A stretch of 64,000 bases of DNA from Halobacillus karajensis. GTDB lineage: Bacteria; Bacillota; Bacilli; Bacillales; Halobacillaceae. The DNA is taken from the NCBI RefSeq assembly GCF_900108515.1, contig NZ_FNWW01000001.1:682001-746000 (forward strand), read 5' to 3'. Numbering within the stretch: the stretch's first letter is position 1; every line of letters starts with the position of its first letter. The notes below the pieces were generated by a model. The model was not told the DNA's origin, searched no databases, and worked only from the letters and a program-made list of their open reading frames with translations. Made by a program: the position numbers and the translations under genes. Below, piece by piece: positions 38,582 through 46,626 of the stretch.

Positions 38582-39541
38582 ATGCAACTGAAAGGCATCC
38601 ATCACGTTTCTGCTATTACAGCTAATGCAAAACAGAATTACGATTTCTATACAAATATAATGGGAATGCGCTTAGTAAAGAAAACCGTTAACCAAGACGC
38701 CCCATCCATGTATCACTTATTTTACGCAGATGAAAAAGGGCGCCCAGGAACAGATTTGACCTTTTTCGAAATTCATAGAGCTGGTCAAACGTATCCAGGA
38801 ACTCGAAGTATTTCGACTACCTCTCTTCGTGTAAAGAGTGATAAAGCATTAACCTATTGGAAAGACCGTTTTCAGAAGTATCAGGTGGACCATGATGGAA
38901 TAATTGATCGTTTCGGAAGAAAAACACTCTCTTTTCGTGACCCTGAAGGACAGCGACTGACACTCATATCAGATGAAAAAAATGAGGGGGTTGCTTCCGG
39001 AGATCCCTGGGATCACGCTCCAGTCCCACAAGAATACGGCATCACAGGACTAGGGCCTGTCCACCTTACCGTTAATGAGGCGTCCAAGACGGAAGAAGTC
39101 CTCACAGAAGTATTAGGGTTCCGAAAAAAAGGAACCTATGAGCAACGAGTAGTATATGAAACAGGTGAAGGTGGAAACGGAGCAGAAGTGCATATCGAAG
39201 AAAAACGTGAAGGAAAACCTGAAAAGCCTGGCCGAGGAAGTGTTCATCACGTAGCGTTCCGTGTCAGTGATGAGGATGAGTTAAAAAAATGGGAAGAGAC
39301 CATTCAAGCGTCAGGCTTCCCCCATTCAGGCATTGTTGATCGATACTATTTTAAGTCTATATATTTCCGGGAAGCCAATCATATTCTTTTTGAATTAGCG
39401 ACAGACGGCCCTGGCTTCTCAACAGATGAGGACGAGAATCATCTCGGGGAGAAACTTGCTCTCCCACCATTTCTAGAAGACAAGCGCAAGGAAATTGAAG
39501 ATCATTTAACTCAATTGGACACTTCCCGAACAAGAGAATAA
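38582..39541 (+). CDS. Ring-cleaving dioxygenase of the MhqO/MhqE type (VOC superfamily)
   Basis: A 319-residue protein with two vicinal-oxygen-chelate modules. The metal ligands are His in LKGIHHVSAITAN, His in GRGSVHHVAFRVSD and Glu in NHILFELATDGPGF. Length and blocks match the hydroquinone/quinone-detoxifying dioxygenases of Bacillus. GAGGAGG precedes the ATG. A consensus promoter with a MhqR-like operator suggests derepression by quinones; no mhqR gene is in the window. Confidence 0.9.
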   Translation: MQLKGIHHVSAITANAKQNYDFYTNIMGMRLVKKTVNQDAPSMYHLFYADEKGRPGTDLTFFEIHRAGQTYPGTRSISTTSLRVKSDKALTYWKDRFQKYQVDHDGIIDRFGRKTLSFRDPEGQRLTLISDEKNEGVASGDPWDHAPVPQEYGITGLGPVHLTVNEASKTEEVLTEVLGFRKKGTYEQRVVYETGEGGNGAEVHIEEKREGKPEKPGRGSVHHVAFRVSDEDELKKWEETIQASGFPHSGIVDRYYFKSIYFREANHILFELATDGPGFSTDEDENHLGEKLALPPFLEDKRKEIEDHLTQLDTSRTRE

Positions 39542-39548
39542 GAACCAT

Positions 39549-39589
39549 GAAAAACTCCAGAGGGCATGACCGCCCTCCGGAGTTTTTTT
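39549..39589. terminator. Bidirectional terminator between dioxygenase and aconitase genes
   Basis: AAAACTCC-GAGGGC pairs with GCCCTC-GGAGTTTT with one internal mismatch. Confidence 0.88.
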
Positions 39590-41537
39590 ACTCTTCCAAT
39601 CGATTTTTTATCCAGTTAATCAAACCGCCCATTTGCATAATTTCTATTTGACGATCGGATAGCGCGTGTTCAAGTTTGAGAGTTTTATCTTTTCCTTTAA
39701 CCTCCACTTCAATGTGTGGAGACTGCTTAATTTTGTCTCGTAGACCCTTGAATACAAGAACATCACCTTGTTCCAATTCTTTCAAATCGGAAGGATCCGT
39801 AAAAGTTAATGGAAGGACTCCAAAGTTAGCAAGGTTCTGCCAGTGAATACGAGCGAAGTCTTCTACTATCGCTACTCTTAGGCCTAAATACTTCGGCGCC
39901 AGGGCAGCATGCTCACGGCTGGATCCCTGCCCGTAGTTAACACCAGCAACTACGGCATGTCCGCCTTCATCTCTCACCTTCATCGCTCGGTCATGATAAG
40001 TTTCATCCAAAATTTCAAATGTGAATTTACTGATTTCCGGTAAGTTACTGCGATATGGGAGGACACGTGCACCACCAGCAAGTATTTCATCTGTAGAGAT
40101 ATCGTCCCCCATTTTAAGTAAAATAGGAAGTTCCATATCATTTGGAAGTTCATCCATCTCCGGAATAGAAGCTACATTAGGACCTTTTACAAGTTCTACT
40201 TTTTTAGCCTCCTCCAAAGGTAACGGTTCATCAAGCAATCTTGTATCAACGGTCGGGTTATCTAAATCTTTCACTTTCGGAAAGTCGAAATCAGATTTTC
40301 TCGGATCTGTGATCCTTCCGGTTAACGCTGAGACTGCTGCCGTTTCAGGACTGCATAGGAACACACTGTCCTCTTTCGTGCCAGATCGACCCGGGAAGTT
40401 CCTAGGAGTGGTGCGCAAGCTGTTCCTGCCGGTTGCTGGAGCCTGTCCCATTCCAATACACCCATTACATCCAGCCTGGTGCAGACGTCCTCCTGCCTGA
40501 AGGAAATTCGCAATATGTCCTTCTTGGGACAGATCAATAAGCATCTGCCTGGATGTAGGGTTTAAATCAAATGAAACCCCATCCGCAATATGGCGTCCTT
40601 CTACAATTTTAGAAGCGATGGCAAAATCACGGTATCCCGGATTTGCTGAAGAACCGATATAGGACTGATAAATCGGTTCCCCTTCGATTTCTTCTATAGG
40701 TACAACATTTCCCGGACTAGAAGGTTTAGCAACCATAGGTCCCAGAGTGGATAAATTCAATTCATCATGAACATCATAGGAAGCATCTTTATCCGCCAAC
40801 AATTCGATCCATTCATCCTCTCTCCCCTGAAGCTTCATAAACCTTTTTGTTTCCTCATCTGACGGGAACACCGTCCCAGTTGCTCCAAGCTCTGCCCCCA
40901 TATTAGCAATTACATGTCGATCCATGGCGGTTAAGTTCTTCAATCCTGGCCCATAGTATTCAAAGACGTGATTGACGCCACCTTTAACTCCGTGTCTTCT
41001 CAACATTTCTAAAATAGCATCTTTGGCACTCACCCAATCAGGTAGTTCACCTGTAACTTTGACCCCCCACACTTTCGGCATCTTCACATAAAAAGGTTCC
41101 CCCGCTATAGCCAGGGCTACATCAATTCCCCCGGCCCCCATAGCAAGCATACCCATACAGCCGTTCGCACAAGTATGACTATCAGAACCAAGCAGAGTTT
41201 TACCTGGTTTCGCCAAACGCTGCATATGAACGGGGTGACTGACACCATTTCCCGGCCGGCTGAAATGCAGTCCAAAACGCTTCGCTGCACTTTCTAAAAA
41301 AAGGTGGTCATCAGGATTTTTACTATCTTCCTGAATCAAGTTATGATCCACATATTGTGCGGACGCTTCCGTCTTAGCCTGGTCAATTCCCATAGCTTCA
41401 AGCTCAAGCATGACCATTGTCCCGGTAGCATCCTGCGTTAGGGTCTGATCAATTTTGAGTCCGATTTCAGACCCAGGAATCATCTCCCCCTCCACCAAGT
41501 GATCTTTAATCAATTTTTGCGTGACATTATACCCCAC
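39588..41537 (-). CDS. Aconitase-superfamily hydratase, 649 residues (Aquifex type)
   Basis: A [4Fe-4S] hydro-lyase. It has LGSDSHTCANGCMGMLAMGA and AGCNGCIGMGQAP (cluster Cys). The swivel domain is at the C-terminus: GDDISTDEILAG and NYGQGSSREHAALAPKYLG. At 649 residues it is much shorter than the 900-residue CitB aconitase of Bacillus and matches the shorter putative aconitase class named after Aquifex. Citrate/isocitrate is the probable substrate pair; another 2-hydroxyacid cannot be excluded. Start GTG 41537 with AAGGAGG upstream. Monocistronic. Confidence 0.88.
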   Translation of the reverse strand: MGYNVTQKLIKDHLVEGEMIPGSEIGLKIDQTLTQDATGTMVMLELEAMGIDQAKTEASAQYVDHNLIQEDSKNPDDHLFLESAAKRFGLHFSRPGNGVSHPVHMQRLAKPGKTLLGSDSHTCANGCMGMLAMGAGGIDVALAIAGEPFYVKMPKVWGVKVTGELPDWVSAKDAILEMLRRHGVKGGVNHVFEYYGPGLKNLTAMDRHVIANMGAELGATGTVFPSDEETKRFMKLQGREDEWIELLADKDASYDVHDELNLSTLGPMVAKPSSPGNVVPIEEIEGEPIYQSYIGSSANPGYRDFAIASKIVEGRHIADGVSFDLNPTSRQMLIDLSQEGHIANFLQAGGRLHQAGCNGCIGMGQAPATGRNSLRTTPRNFPGRSGTKEDSVFLCSPETAAVSALTGRITDPRKSDFDFPKVKDLDNPTVDTRLLDEPLPLEEAKKVELVKGPNVASIPEMDELPNDMELPILLKMGDDISTDEILAGGARVLPYRSNLPEISKFTFEILDETYHDRAMKVRDEGGHAVVAGVNYGQGSSREHAALAPKYLGLRVAIVEDFARIHWQNLANFGVLPLTFTDPSDLKELEQGDVLVFKGLRDKIKQSPHIEVEVKGKDKTLKLEHALSDRQIEIMQMGGLINWIKNRLEE

Positions 41538-41758
41538 ACTTATTCCTCCTTCTCACTTGTGATTGATGACAAATCTTGATGACGATTTCTGAATTCCCTA
41601 TACCTTTTATACCCTTAATGAGGTATCATTACTCATAGGTTATAGGATGTTCTTTAAACCAGAATTTTAACCATTAATTGGAATCCCATGCAAGTCACCC
41701 TTCCAAAGTCCCCTTAAAGCCTCAAAATTCCCTCGACTTGGGAAACTAGTAAAATTTG
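41538..41758. other. Upstream region of the aconitase gene, no gene seen
   Basis: About 220 bases between divergent genes, AT-rich, holding the aconitase promoter. Nothing further recognised. Confidence 0.4.
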
Positions 41759-41787
41759 TTGAAAATTCCAGAACGAACATGTATTCT
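41759..41787 (+). promoter_or_regulatory. Sigma-A promoter of the RNPP regulator-peptide cassette
   Basis: TTGAAA (41759-41764), 17-bp spacer, TATTCT (41782-41787). It lies 66 bases before the regulator start and upstream of the palindrome at 41827. Confidence 0.7.
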
Positions 41788-41826
41788 AAAGATAGATTTG
41801 AAAGAGCGAACACTCTGACAAATTGA

Positions 41827-41840
41827 TAGTTGATCAACTA
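41827..41840. promoter_or_regulatory. Perfect palindrome upstream of the RNPP regulator
   Basis: TAGTTGATCAACTA is a perfect 14-bp palindrome, 12 bases before the regulator ATG and downstream of its promoter. Position suggests an autoregulatory operator; binding is inferred. Confidence 0.55.
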
Positions 41841-41852
41841 GGTGTGTGAAAA

Positions 41853-43133
41853 ATGGAATATGGTAAAGTGCTTCGATTCCATCGTGTTAAACAAGGTTTA
41901 ACTCAAAACCAGTTAGCTGATGGAATTATCTCGCCGGCGTATTTGTCTAAAATTGAGAATGATCAAACTGTTCCAGCGTTCGAGGTACTTGAACACCTTT
42001 ATGAACGTCTTGGTCTGGATTTCCATGATTCTTCTTACCACCATCCTTCCAAAGAAAAATTGAAAGAATGGTATGAAATGATTGTCTTTAAGCGTAAGGA
42101 AGAGGCTAGAAAGTTAAAGGAAGAACTGATCCAACAGAAAGATACGCTGAATAATCATCATTTGTATATATTTTTTGAACTGTTTCGCATTCGCCATCTG
42201 CTGTTAGAAAACGAGGTGGAGGAGGCTTATAAAGCATGGAAAGATATCCGTCAACATGAGGATACATTTGATGAAGAGATGGAGTATTACTTCCATTTAA
42301 GCTCAGGGCTCGTTAGTTATTACCAAGAAGACTATGAAAACTCCTACTCAGAATTAATGGAGGCCAAAAATTATAGCACTTCTATTAAACTGGAAGGCTG
42401 GGAAGAAAGTGATTTATATTACCTTCTTGCTTTAAGCGCCAGTCAAGCTAATAATATTTCGGCGTCAATATTTAATGCTGAACATGCTTTAGCTATATAT
42501 CAAAAGCAATATAACCTATTCAAGAGTGCGAACTGCCACATATTGTTAGGTATCAACTATGGAAGATTAAAAAACTATGGTAAAGCCTTAGAAAATTATC
42601 ACTTAGTTAGTAAAATTGCTACCCAAACAAATAATTATTACCAACTAGGGGTTATATACCATAATATAGGTGTGATCGAGTCTCGACTTGGTAATTTTGA
42701 GGCAGCTATCTCAAACTATAAGAAATGCCTTTCTTATAGAACAGAAACTGCATCTGATCATGAGATATTTGAAACTATATATTGTTTAGTATTTGAAACC
42801 TATAAGATAGGTGAATTAGAAGACTGCAGAAAATGGATAAATGAAGGAATATCACATTTAAATTCTTCTTCATCTGATACCACTACTGATGAAATACACC
42901 TTAAAGTGTACACGATGCTCATTGATAATGATGAGAATGCGAGTGAATATTTAGAAAGTGTTGCAATTCCTCACTTTCTCGAAAAAAAACACCATAGATT
43001 TGTCATTCGTTACTGTATGATTGTAGCTGATTTATTAGAATCGGAACGAAGCTATAAAAAATCCACAAAATACCTAAGGTTAGCAATTGATTTGTTAAAT
43101 AAATATTCTAATTTAGGAGGTATTGTATTATGA
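41853..43133 (+). CDS. HTH-TPR regulator of the RNPP (NprR/PlcR) type
   Basis: A 426-residue protein. Residues 5-57 are a Xre-type helix-turn-helix (VLRFHRVKQGLTQNQLADGI, then SPAYLSKIENDQTVPAFEVL). From about residue 85 to the end, it consists of helical repeats of TPR type (for example NCHILLGINYGRLKNYGKAL and YHNIGVIESRLGNFEAAISN), the peptide-binding part of NprR, PlcR and Rap relatives. Length equals NprR. Its TGA overlaps the ATG of a 40-codon secreted-peptide gene (ATGA), the arrangement of known receptor-peptide pairs. GGTGTGTG is only a modest ribosome site. Expected: cytosolic receptor whose DNA binding changes on re-imported peptide. Target genes unknown. Confidence 0.88.
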   Translation: MEYGKVLRFHRVKQGLTQNQLADGIISPAYLSKIENDQTVPAFEVLEHLYERLGLDFHDSSYHHPSKEKLKEWYEMIVFKRKEEARKLKEELIQQKDTLNNHHLYIFFELFRIRHLLLENEVEEAYKAWKDIRQHEDTFDEEMEYYFHLSSGLVSYYQEDYENSYSELMEAKNYSTSIKLEGWEESDLYYLLALSASQANNISASIFNAEHALAIYQKQYNLFKSANCHILLGINYGRLKNYGKALENYHLVSKIATQTNNYYQLGVIYHNIGVIESRLGNFEAAISNYKKCLSYRTETASDHEIFETIYCLVFETYKIGELEDCRKWINEGISHLNSSSSDTTTDEIHLKVYTMLIDNDENASEYLESVAIPHFLEKKHHRFVIRYCMIVADLLESERSYKKSTKYLRLAIDLLNKYSNLGGIVL

Positions 43134-43252
43134 AGAAATTGATTGGCGTTATCGCTGTATTAGGGCTTGCCGTTTCAATTTCAGCAGGAGTCAACTACAC
43201 CGACACTGCGGATGAAAGGCACCCTCAACCACTAGTTGTGGATGAAGTTTAA
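43130..43252 (+). CDS. Secreted pro-peptide, putative Phr/NprX-like signalling peptide
   Basis: A 40-residue gene whose ATG (43130) overlaps the stop of the RNPP regulator, with AGGAGG nine bases upstream inside the regulator gene. The product has a Lys-Lys N-terminus, a hydrophobic core (about residues 4-16) and a signal-peptidase-like SISA/G site after residue 19, then a polar tail ending ERHPQPLVVDEV. This is the build of Phr, NprX and PapR precursors: export signal plus short C-terminal segment that is trimmed and re-imported by an oligopeptide permease. A terminator follows. The mature peptide is probably 5-10 residues from the C-terminus; exact ends are unknown. Confidence 0.8.
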   Translation: MKKLIGVIAVLGLAVSISAGVNYTDTADERHPQPLVVDEV

Positions 43253-43344
43253 TATTTATTTTTTATTTTTCTAATTTTGTGTGTTAATTTTCCATTTAAC
43301 ATAAATTAACACCTCCCCTAATCCTATACCTATACAAACTTTCG
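43253..43344. other. 3' untranslated region of the peptide gene
   Basis: AT-rich sequence between the peptide stop and its terminator; no further open frame. Confidence 0.4.
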
Positions 43345-43373
43345 CCTCTACCTTAATGGTAGAGGTCTTTTTT
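43345..43373 (+). terminator. Terminator of the RNPP regulator-peptide cassette
   Basis: CCTCTACC pairs with GGTAGAGG around TTAAT, followed by a T-run. Confidence 0.88.
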
Positions 43374-43566
43374 TGAAAAACTCTCCTTAATAAAACAGGG
43401 CTTTCCCTACTTCTACATGATTGTATGATGAATATTTTCTCTACATTCGCTTTTGAGACCCCCAGAGGAAATATTTATGTGCGTTTCAATGCAGGAATAT
43501 CAATTTAATTCAAATTCTCTCGATGGATTTCAACAATTGTTCATTAAAATAAGACGTAAACAAGAT

Positions 43567-43599
43567 AAAAAACAGCAATGCGGCAGCATTACTGTTTTT
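43567..43599 (-). terminator. Terminator of the DUF6933 gene
   Basis: AAAAACAG-AATGC pairs with GCATT-CTGTTTTT around a 4-base loop; it includes the last codons of the gene. Confidence 0.75.
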
Positions 43600-44098
43600 C
43601 AAAATAAGCTATAAATTGATCATATGGATTTTGTTTATCCAACCCTGAAAAAACCAGCGTTTTATTATTAAAATTATTAATTTCAGCTGCATCTATATCT
43701 TCATAAGCTTGGCCCATCACCGTATCTTCAGTAAAAAATTTAATTTCATTCATCATTCCAAGAATCTTACGGTTGTTTGTTTTGGTATAAGCAATATCAT
43801 CAGCCGCTGCCAACATCTCATCAGCAATGCCTTTCTCTACATCAAGCAATTGAAAAAGCTGTCTCAGCGATCCTTTAATGACACTATCAAGGTGTTCAAA
43901 TTGCTCCTTTCTAAGACCAAGCAAAGTTAAATTTAATCCTGTTGCATTGTTCATTAAAATGAGACATTTCCTTCTATTCAACGTCACAATGTTCCCGTGC
44001 CATTGATGAATGTCGGGTACCTCATTGTATTCCTCAATGTTTTCAATTGGTTTATTGATTTCATTCTGTAATTTTTTTGTTGCACCAATTACGAACAA
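43589..44098 (-). CDS. DUF6933-like protein
   Basis: About 169 residues. TTG 44098 is preferred because GAGGTGG lies 5 bases upstream and the product then begins MFVIGATKKLQNEI, as I recall for this family; an ATG at 44125 is in frame. WHGNIVTLNRRKCLILMNNA matches the conserved W-x-N-x5-R-[KR]-K-C block of DUF6933, a family of unknown role. Convergent with the RNPP cassette and separated by terminators, so not in its operon. It could be a target of that regulator, but nothing in the sequence shows this. Confidence 0.7.
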   Translation of the reverse strand: MFVIGATKKLQNEINKPIENIEEYNEVPDIHQWHGNIVTLNRRKCLILMNNATGLNLTLLGLRKEQFEHLDSVIKGSLRQLFQLLDVEKGIADEMLAAADDIAYTKTNNRKILGMMNEIKFFTEDTVMGQAYEDIDAAEINNFNNKTLVFSGLDKQNPYDQFIAYFEKQ

Positions 44099-44150
44099 TT
44101 TATCCACCTCATCATAACTTGTCATACTCTCATTTTAACGTGTATATATA

Positions 44151-44190
44151 AAAAAACAAAGAAGAACCAAATGTGGCCCTCTTTGTTTTA
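44151..44190 (-). terminator. Terminator of the tre operon
   Basis: Minus strand: AAAACAAAGA pairs with TCTTTGTTTT followed by T residues; the stem begins at the treR stop. Confidence 0.7.
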
Positions 44191-44901
44191 TCCCTTCGTT
44201 CGTCTAGCAAAGTCGACAAATTGAAACTTGTCCGGTCGGTGTCTGGATTCTGTAAATTGAAATGCTGTGGTATCTGCTAAATACACATAACTGCGAATGA
44301 CTACAACTTGATGATGGCCTTTCAAGTCTAGGAATACCTCATCTTCTTCCGTAACTGGCTCGACAACGATTTCCTTTTTGGCAAAACTAATATCAAGTTC
44401 AAGTTCATTTTCGATATAATTATAAAGCGAATGCTGTACAATTTCCTTAGTTAGTTCAGGAACAAGATCTTGGCGAATATAGTCCTTATCCAAAATAATT
44501 CTTTCTCCACCTATTTCTCTTGCTCTTATTACCCTCCAAAGGGAAGCCCCCGCCGGACAATTTAATTGTCGACATATTTTCGCTTCCTTAACCAGAGTAA
44601 GTTCATGAACGTGCGTGCGGAAACTTTGGCCTAACCGTTCAGATAACTCCTTAAAACTTGTCAGTCCGGACACCGGGAATTCAAACTTATCTCGATCAAG
44701 GACAACTGACCCTTTCCCACGTACTTTTTGGATATACCCATTGTGAGAAAGTAGATTCAGTGCTTTTCTGATGGTTTCTCGTGATGTATGAAAGCGAGAA
44801 CTCAATTCATGTTCAGAAGGGAGAGTCTCCCCCGATAAGTACTCCCCTTTTTGAATATCTTCCACTAAAGTATGATAAATCTCAATATACTTCTTTTTCA
44901 T
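44188..44901 (-). CDS. treR: Trehalose operon repressor TreR
   Basis: A 237-residue GntR/HutC-type regulator. N-terminal winged helix (about 1-70): SGETLPSEHELSSRFHTSRE and IRKALNLLSHNGYIQ. C-terminal UTRA effector domain (about 90-235). Start ATG 44901 with GAGGGGG upstream; a longer start adds five residues. Last gene of the operon EIIA-treP-treA-treR. In Bacillus, trehalose 6-phosphate releases TreR from TTGTATATACAA-type sites, two of which lie before the operon here. Confidence 0.93.
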   Translation of the reverse strand: MKKKYIEIYHTLVEDIQKGEYLSGETLPSEHELSSRFHTSRETIRKALNLLSHNGYIQKVRGKGSVVLDRDKFEFPVSGLTSFKELSERLGQSFRTHVHELTLVKEAKICRQLNCPAGASLWRVIRAREIGGERIILDKDYIRQDLVPELTKEIVQHSLYNYIENELELDISFAKKEIVVEPVTEEDEVFLDLKGHHQVVVIRSYVYLADTTAFQFTESRHRPDKFQFVDFARRTKG

Positions 44902-44919
44902 GCCTTTCCCCCTCACCTG

Positions 44920-46602
44920 TTAATCGGCAAGATGATAAACGACCGACTCATAAGGACGAAGGGTAACCTCTCGATAATCCAATGCTGAATCAGCATAATT
45001 ACTCAGAAGAATATCTGCCTTACCTGTCATTTGTACATTTCCAGGTAAAGAGAAAGTCGTTTCTTCTTCATAGAAGTTATTTACGACAAGCAACTGCTCT
45101 CCATTCCATTCACGCAAAAAGGCAAACACTCGATCATGGTCCGGTGTTAATAAGAGGTAGTCCCCATGAGTAATGATATCATGAGATTTTCGGAGCTCAA
45201 TCAACTTTTGATAGTGACTAAAGATAGAATTCTCTTTATTCATAACTGCATCAGCATTAACCTGATTATAATTATCTGCCACATCAATCCACGGAGTTCC
45301 CTTTGTAAAGCCGGCGTTCTCTTCTCCATTCCATTGTACAGGTGTTCGAGAATTGTCACGAGATTTCTGCTTTAAAATCTCCATGATTTTTTCTTCCCTT
45401 ACCCCTTGAGCTTTGAATTCTTCATACATATTTAATGATTCAACATCACGATAACGATCGATGCTTTCAAAATTCGGATTCGTCATACCGAATTCCTCAC
45501 CCTGGTAAATATAAGGAGTCCCCTGCATCATATGAATCGTTGTCGCAAGCATTTTTCCTGATTTTTCAGGATAATTTTCCTCATCCCCGAATCTTGATAA
45601 AACACGAGGCTGGTCATGATTACACCAGAATAGAGCATTCCAACCATTCCCTTCGTTCATTTCCCGCTGCCATTTCGAAAGAATTTGTTTCAACTCATGG
45701 AAGTCAAAGTCTGCCACCGTCCATTTTTCACCATTCGGATAATCGACCTTTAAATGATGGAAATTAAACGTCATACTTAATTCTTCACGATCAGGGGCTG
45801 TATATTGAATGCAATGCTCAATCGTTGTGGATGACATTTCTCCAACTGTCATCAGATCATAGGGTTTAAAAACTTCCCGGTTCATTTCCTTCATATATTC
45901 ATGGACACGCGGTCCATCTGTGTAAAACCTACGCCCATCGCCGGGGGCGACACTCCCGTCATCATTAGGGAACTTTTGATTTTTTGATATAAGGTTGATG
46001 ACATCCAGGCGGAAACCATCAACTCCCTTTTCTGCCCAAAACCTCATCATTTCATAGATATCTTTACGCATTTGCTCACTTTCCCAGTTCAAGTCAGCCT
46101 GTGTTACATCAAACAGGTGCAGGTAGTATTGTTCCGTTTTCTCATCATACTCCCATGCATTGCCTCCAAATTTCGATTTCCAATTGGTCGGCTCCTCCCC
46201 ATTGACCGGATCACGCCAAATGTAATAATTCCGGTAAGCATTATCTTTGGATTGTTTAGCTTCCTGGAACCATTTGTGTTCTGTAGATGTGTGATTTACG
46301 ACAATATCCATAATTAATTTCATGCCGCGTTTGTGGGTTTCTTCCAGTAAACGTTCGAAATCCCGCATCGTACCGTATTCATCATGAATATCGTAATAAT
46401 CACTAATGTCATATCCATTATCATTTTGTGGAGACTTATACATCGGGGTCAGCCAAAGAACATCGACTCCAAGTTTATTCAAGTAATCTAACTTTTCAAT
46501 AATACCTTGAATGTCGCCTACACCATTTCCCGTTGTATCATTAAAGCTTTTCGGATAAATTTGATAAACGACAGCTTTTTTCCACCAAGGTTGTTTAATC
46601 AT
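44920..46602 (-). CDS. treA: Trehalose-6-phosphate hydrolase
   Basis: A 560-residue GH13 enzyme that splits cytosolic trehalose 6-phosphate to glucose and glucose 6-phosphate. Catalytic blocks are in order: DIVVNHTSTEHKWF, GFRLDVINLISK (nucleophile Asp), VGEMSS (acid/base Glu) and FWCNHDQPR (third Asp). MIKQPWWKKAVVYQIYPKSF is the usual start. Called treA in Bacillus, treC in enterics. Lies 24 bp after treP. Confidence 0.96.
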   Translation of the reverse strand: MIKQPWWKKAVVYQIYPKSFNDTTGNGVGDIQGIIEKLDYLNKLGVDVLWLTPMYKSPQNDNGYDISDYYDIHDEYGTMRDFERLLEETHKRGMKLIMDIVVNHTSTEHKWFQEAKQSKDNAYRNYYIWRDPVNGEEPTNWKSKFGGNAWEYDEKTEQYYLHLFDVTQADLNWESEQMRKDIYEMMRFWAEKGVDGFRLDVINLISKNQKFPNDDGSVAPGDGRRFYTDGPRVHEYMKEMNREVFKPYDLMTVGEMSSTTIEHCIQYTAPDREELSMTFNFHHLKVDYPNGEKWTVADFDFHELKQILSKWQREMNEGNGWNALFWCNHDQPRVLSRFGDEENYPEKSGKMLATTIHMMQGTPYIYQGEEFGMTNPNFESIDRYRDVESLNMYEEFKAQGVREEKIMEILKQKSRDNSRTPVQWNGEENAGFTKGTPWIDVADNYNQVNADAVMNKENSIFSHYQKLIELRKSHDIITHGDYLLLTPDHDRVFAFLREWNGEQLLVVNNFYEEETTFSLPGNVQMTGKADILLSNYADSALDYREVTLRPYESVVYHLAD

Positions 46603-46626
46603 TGTAGCACCACCGTTTCACAATTA

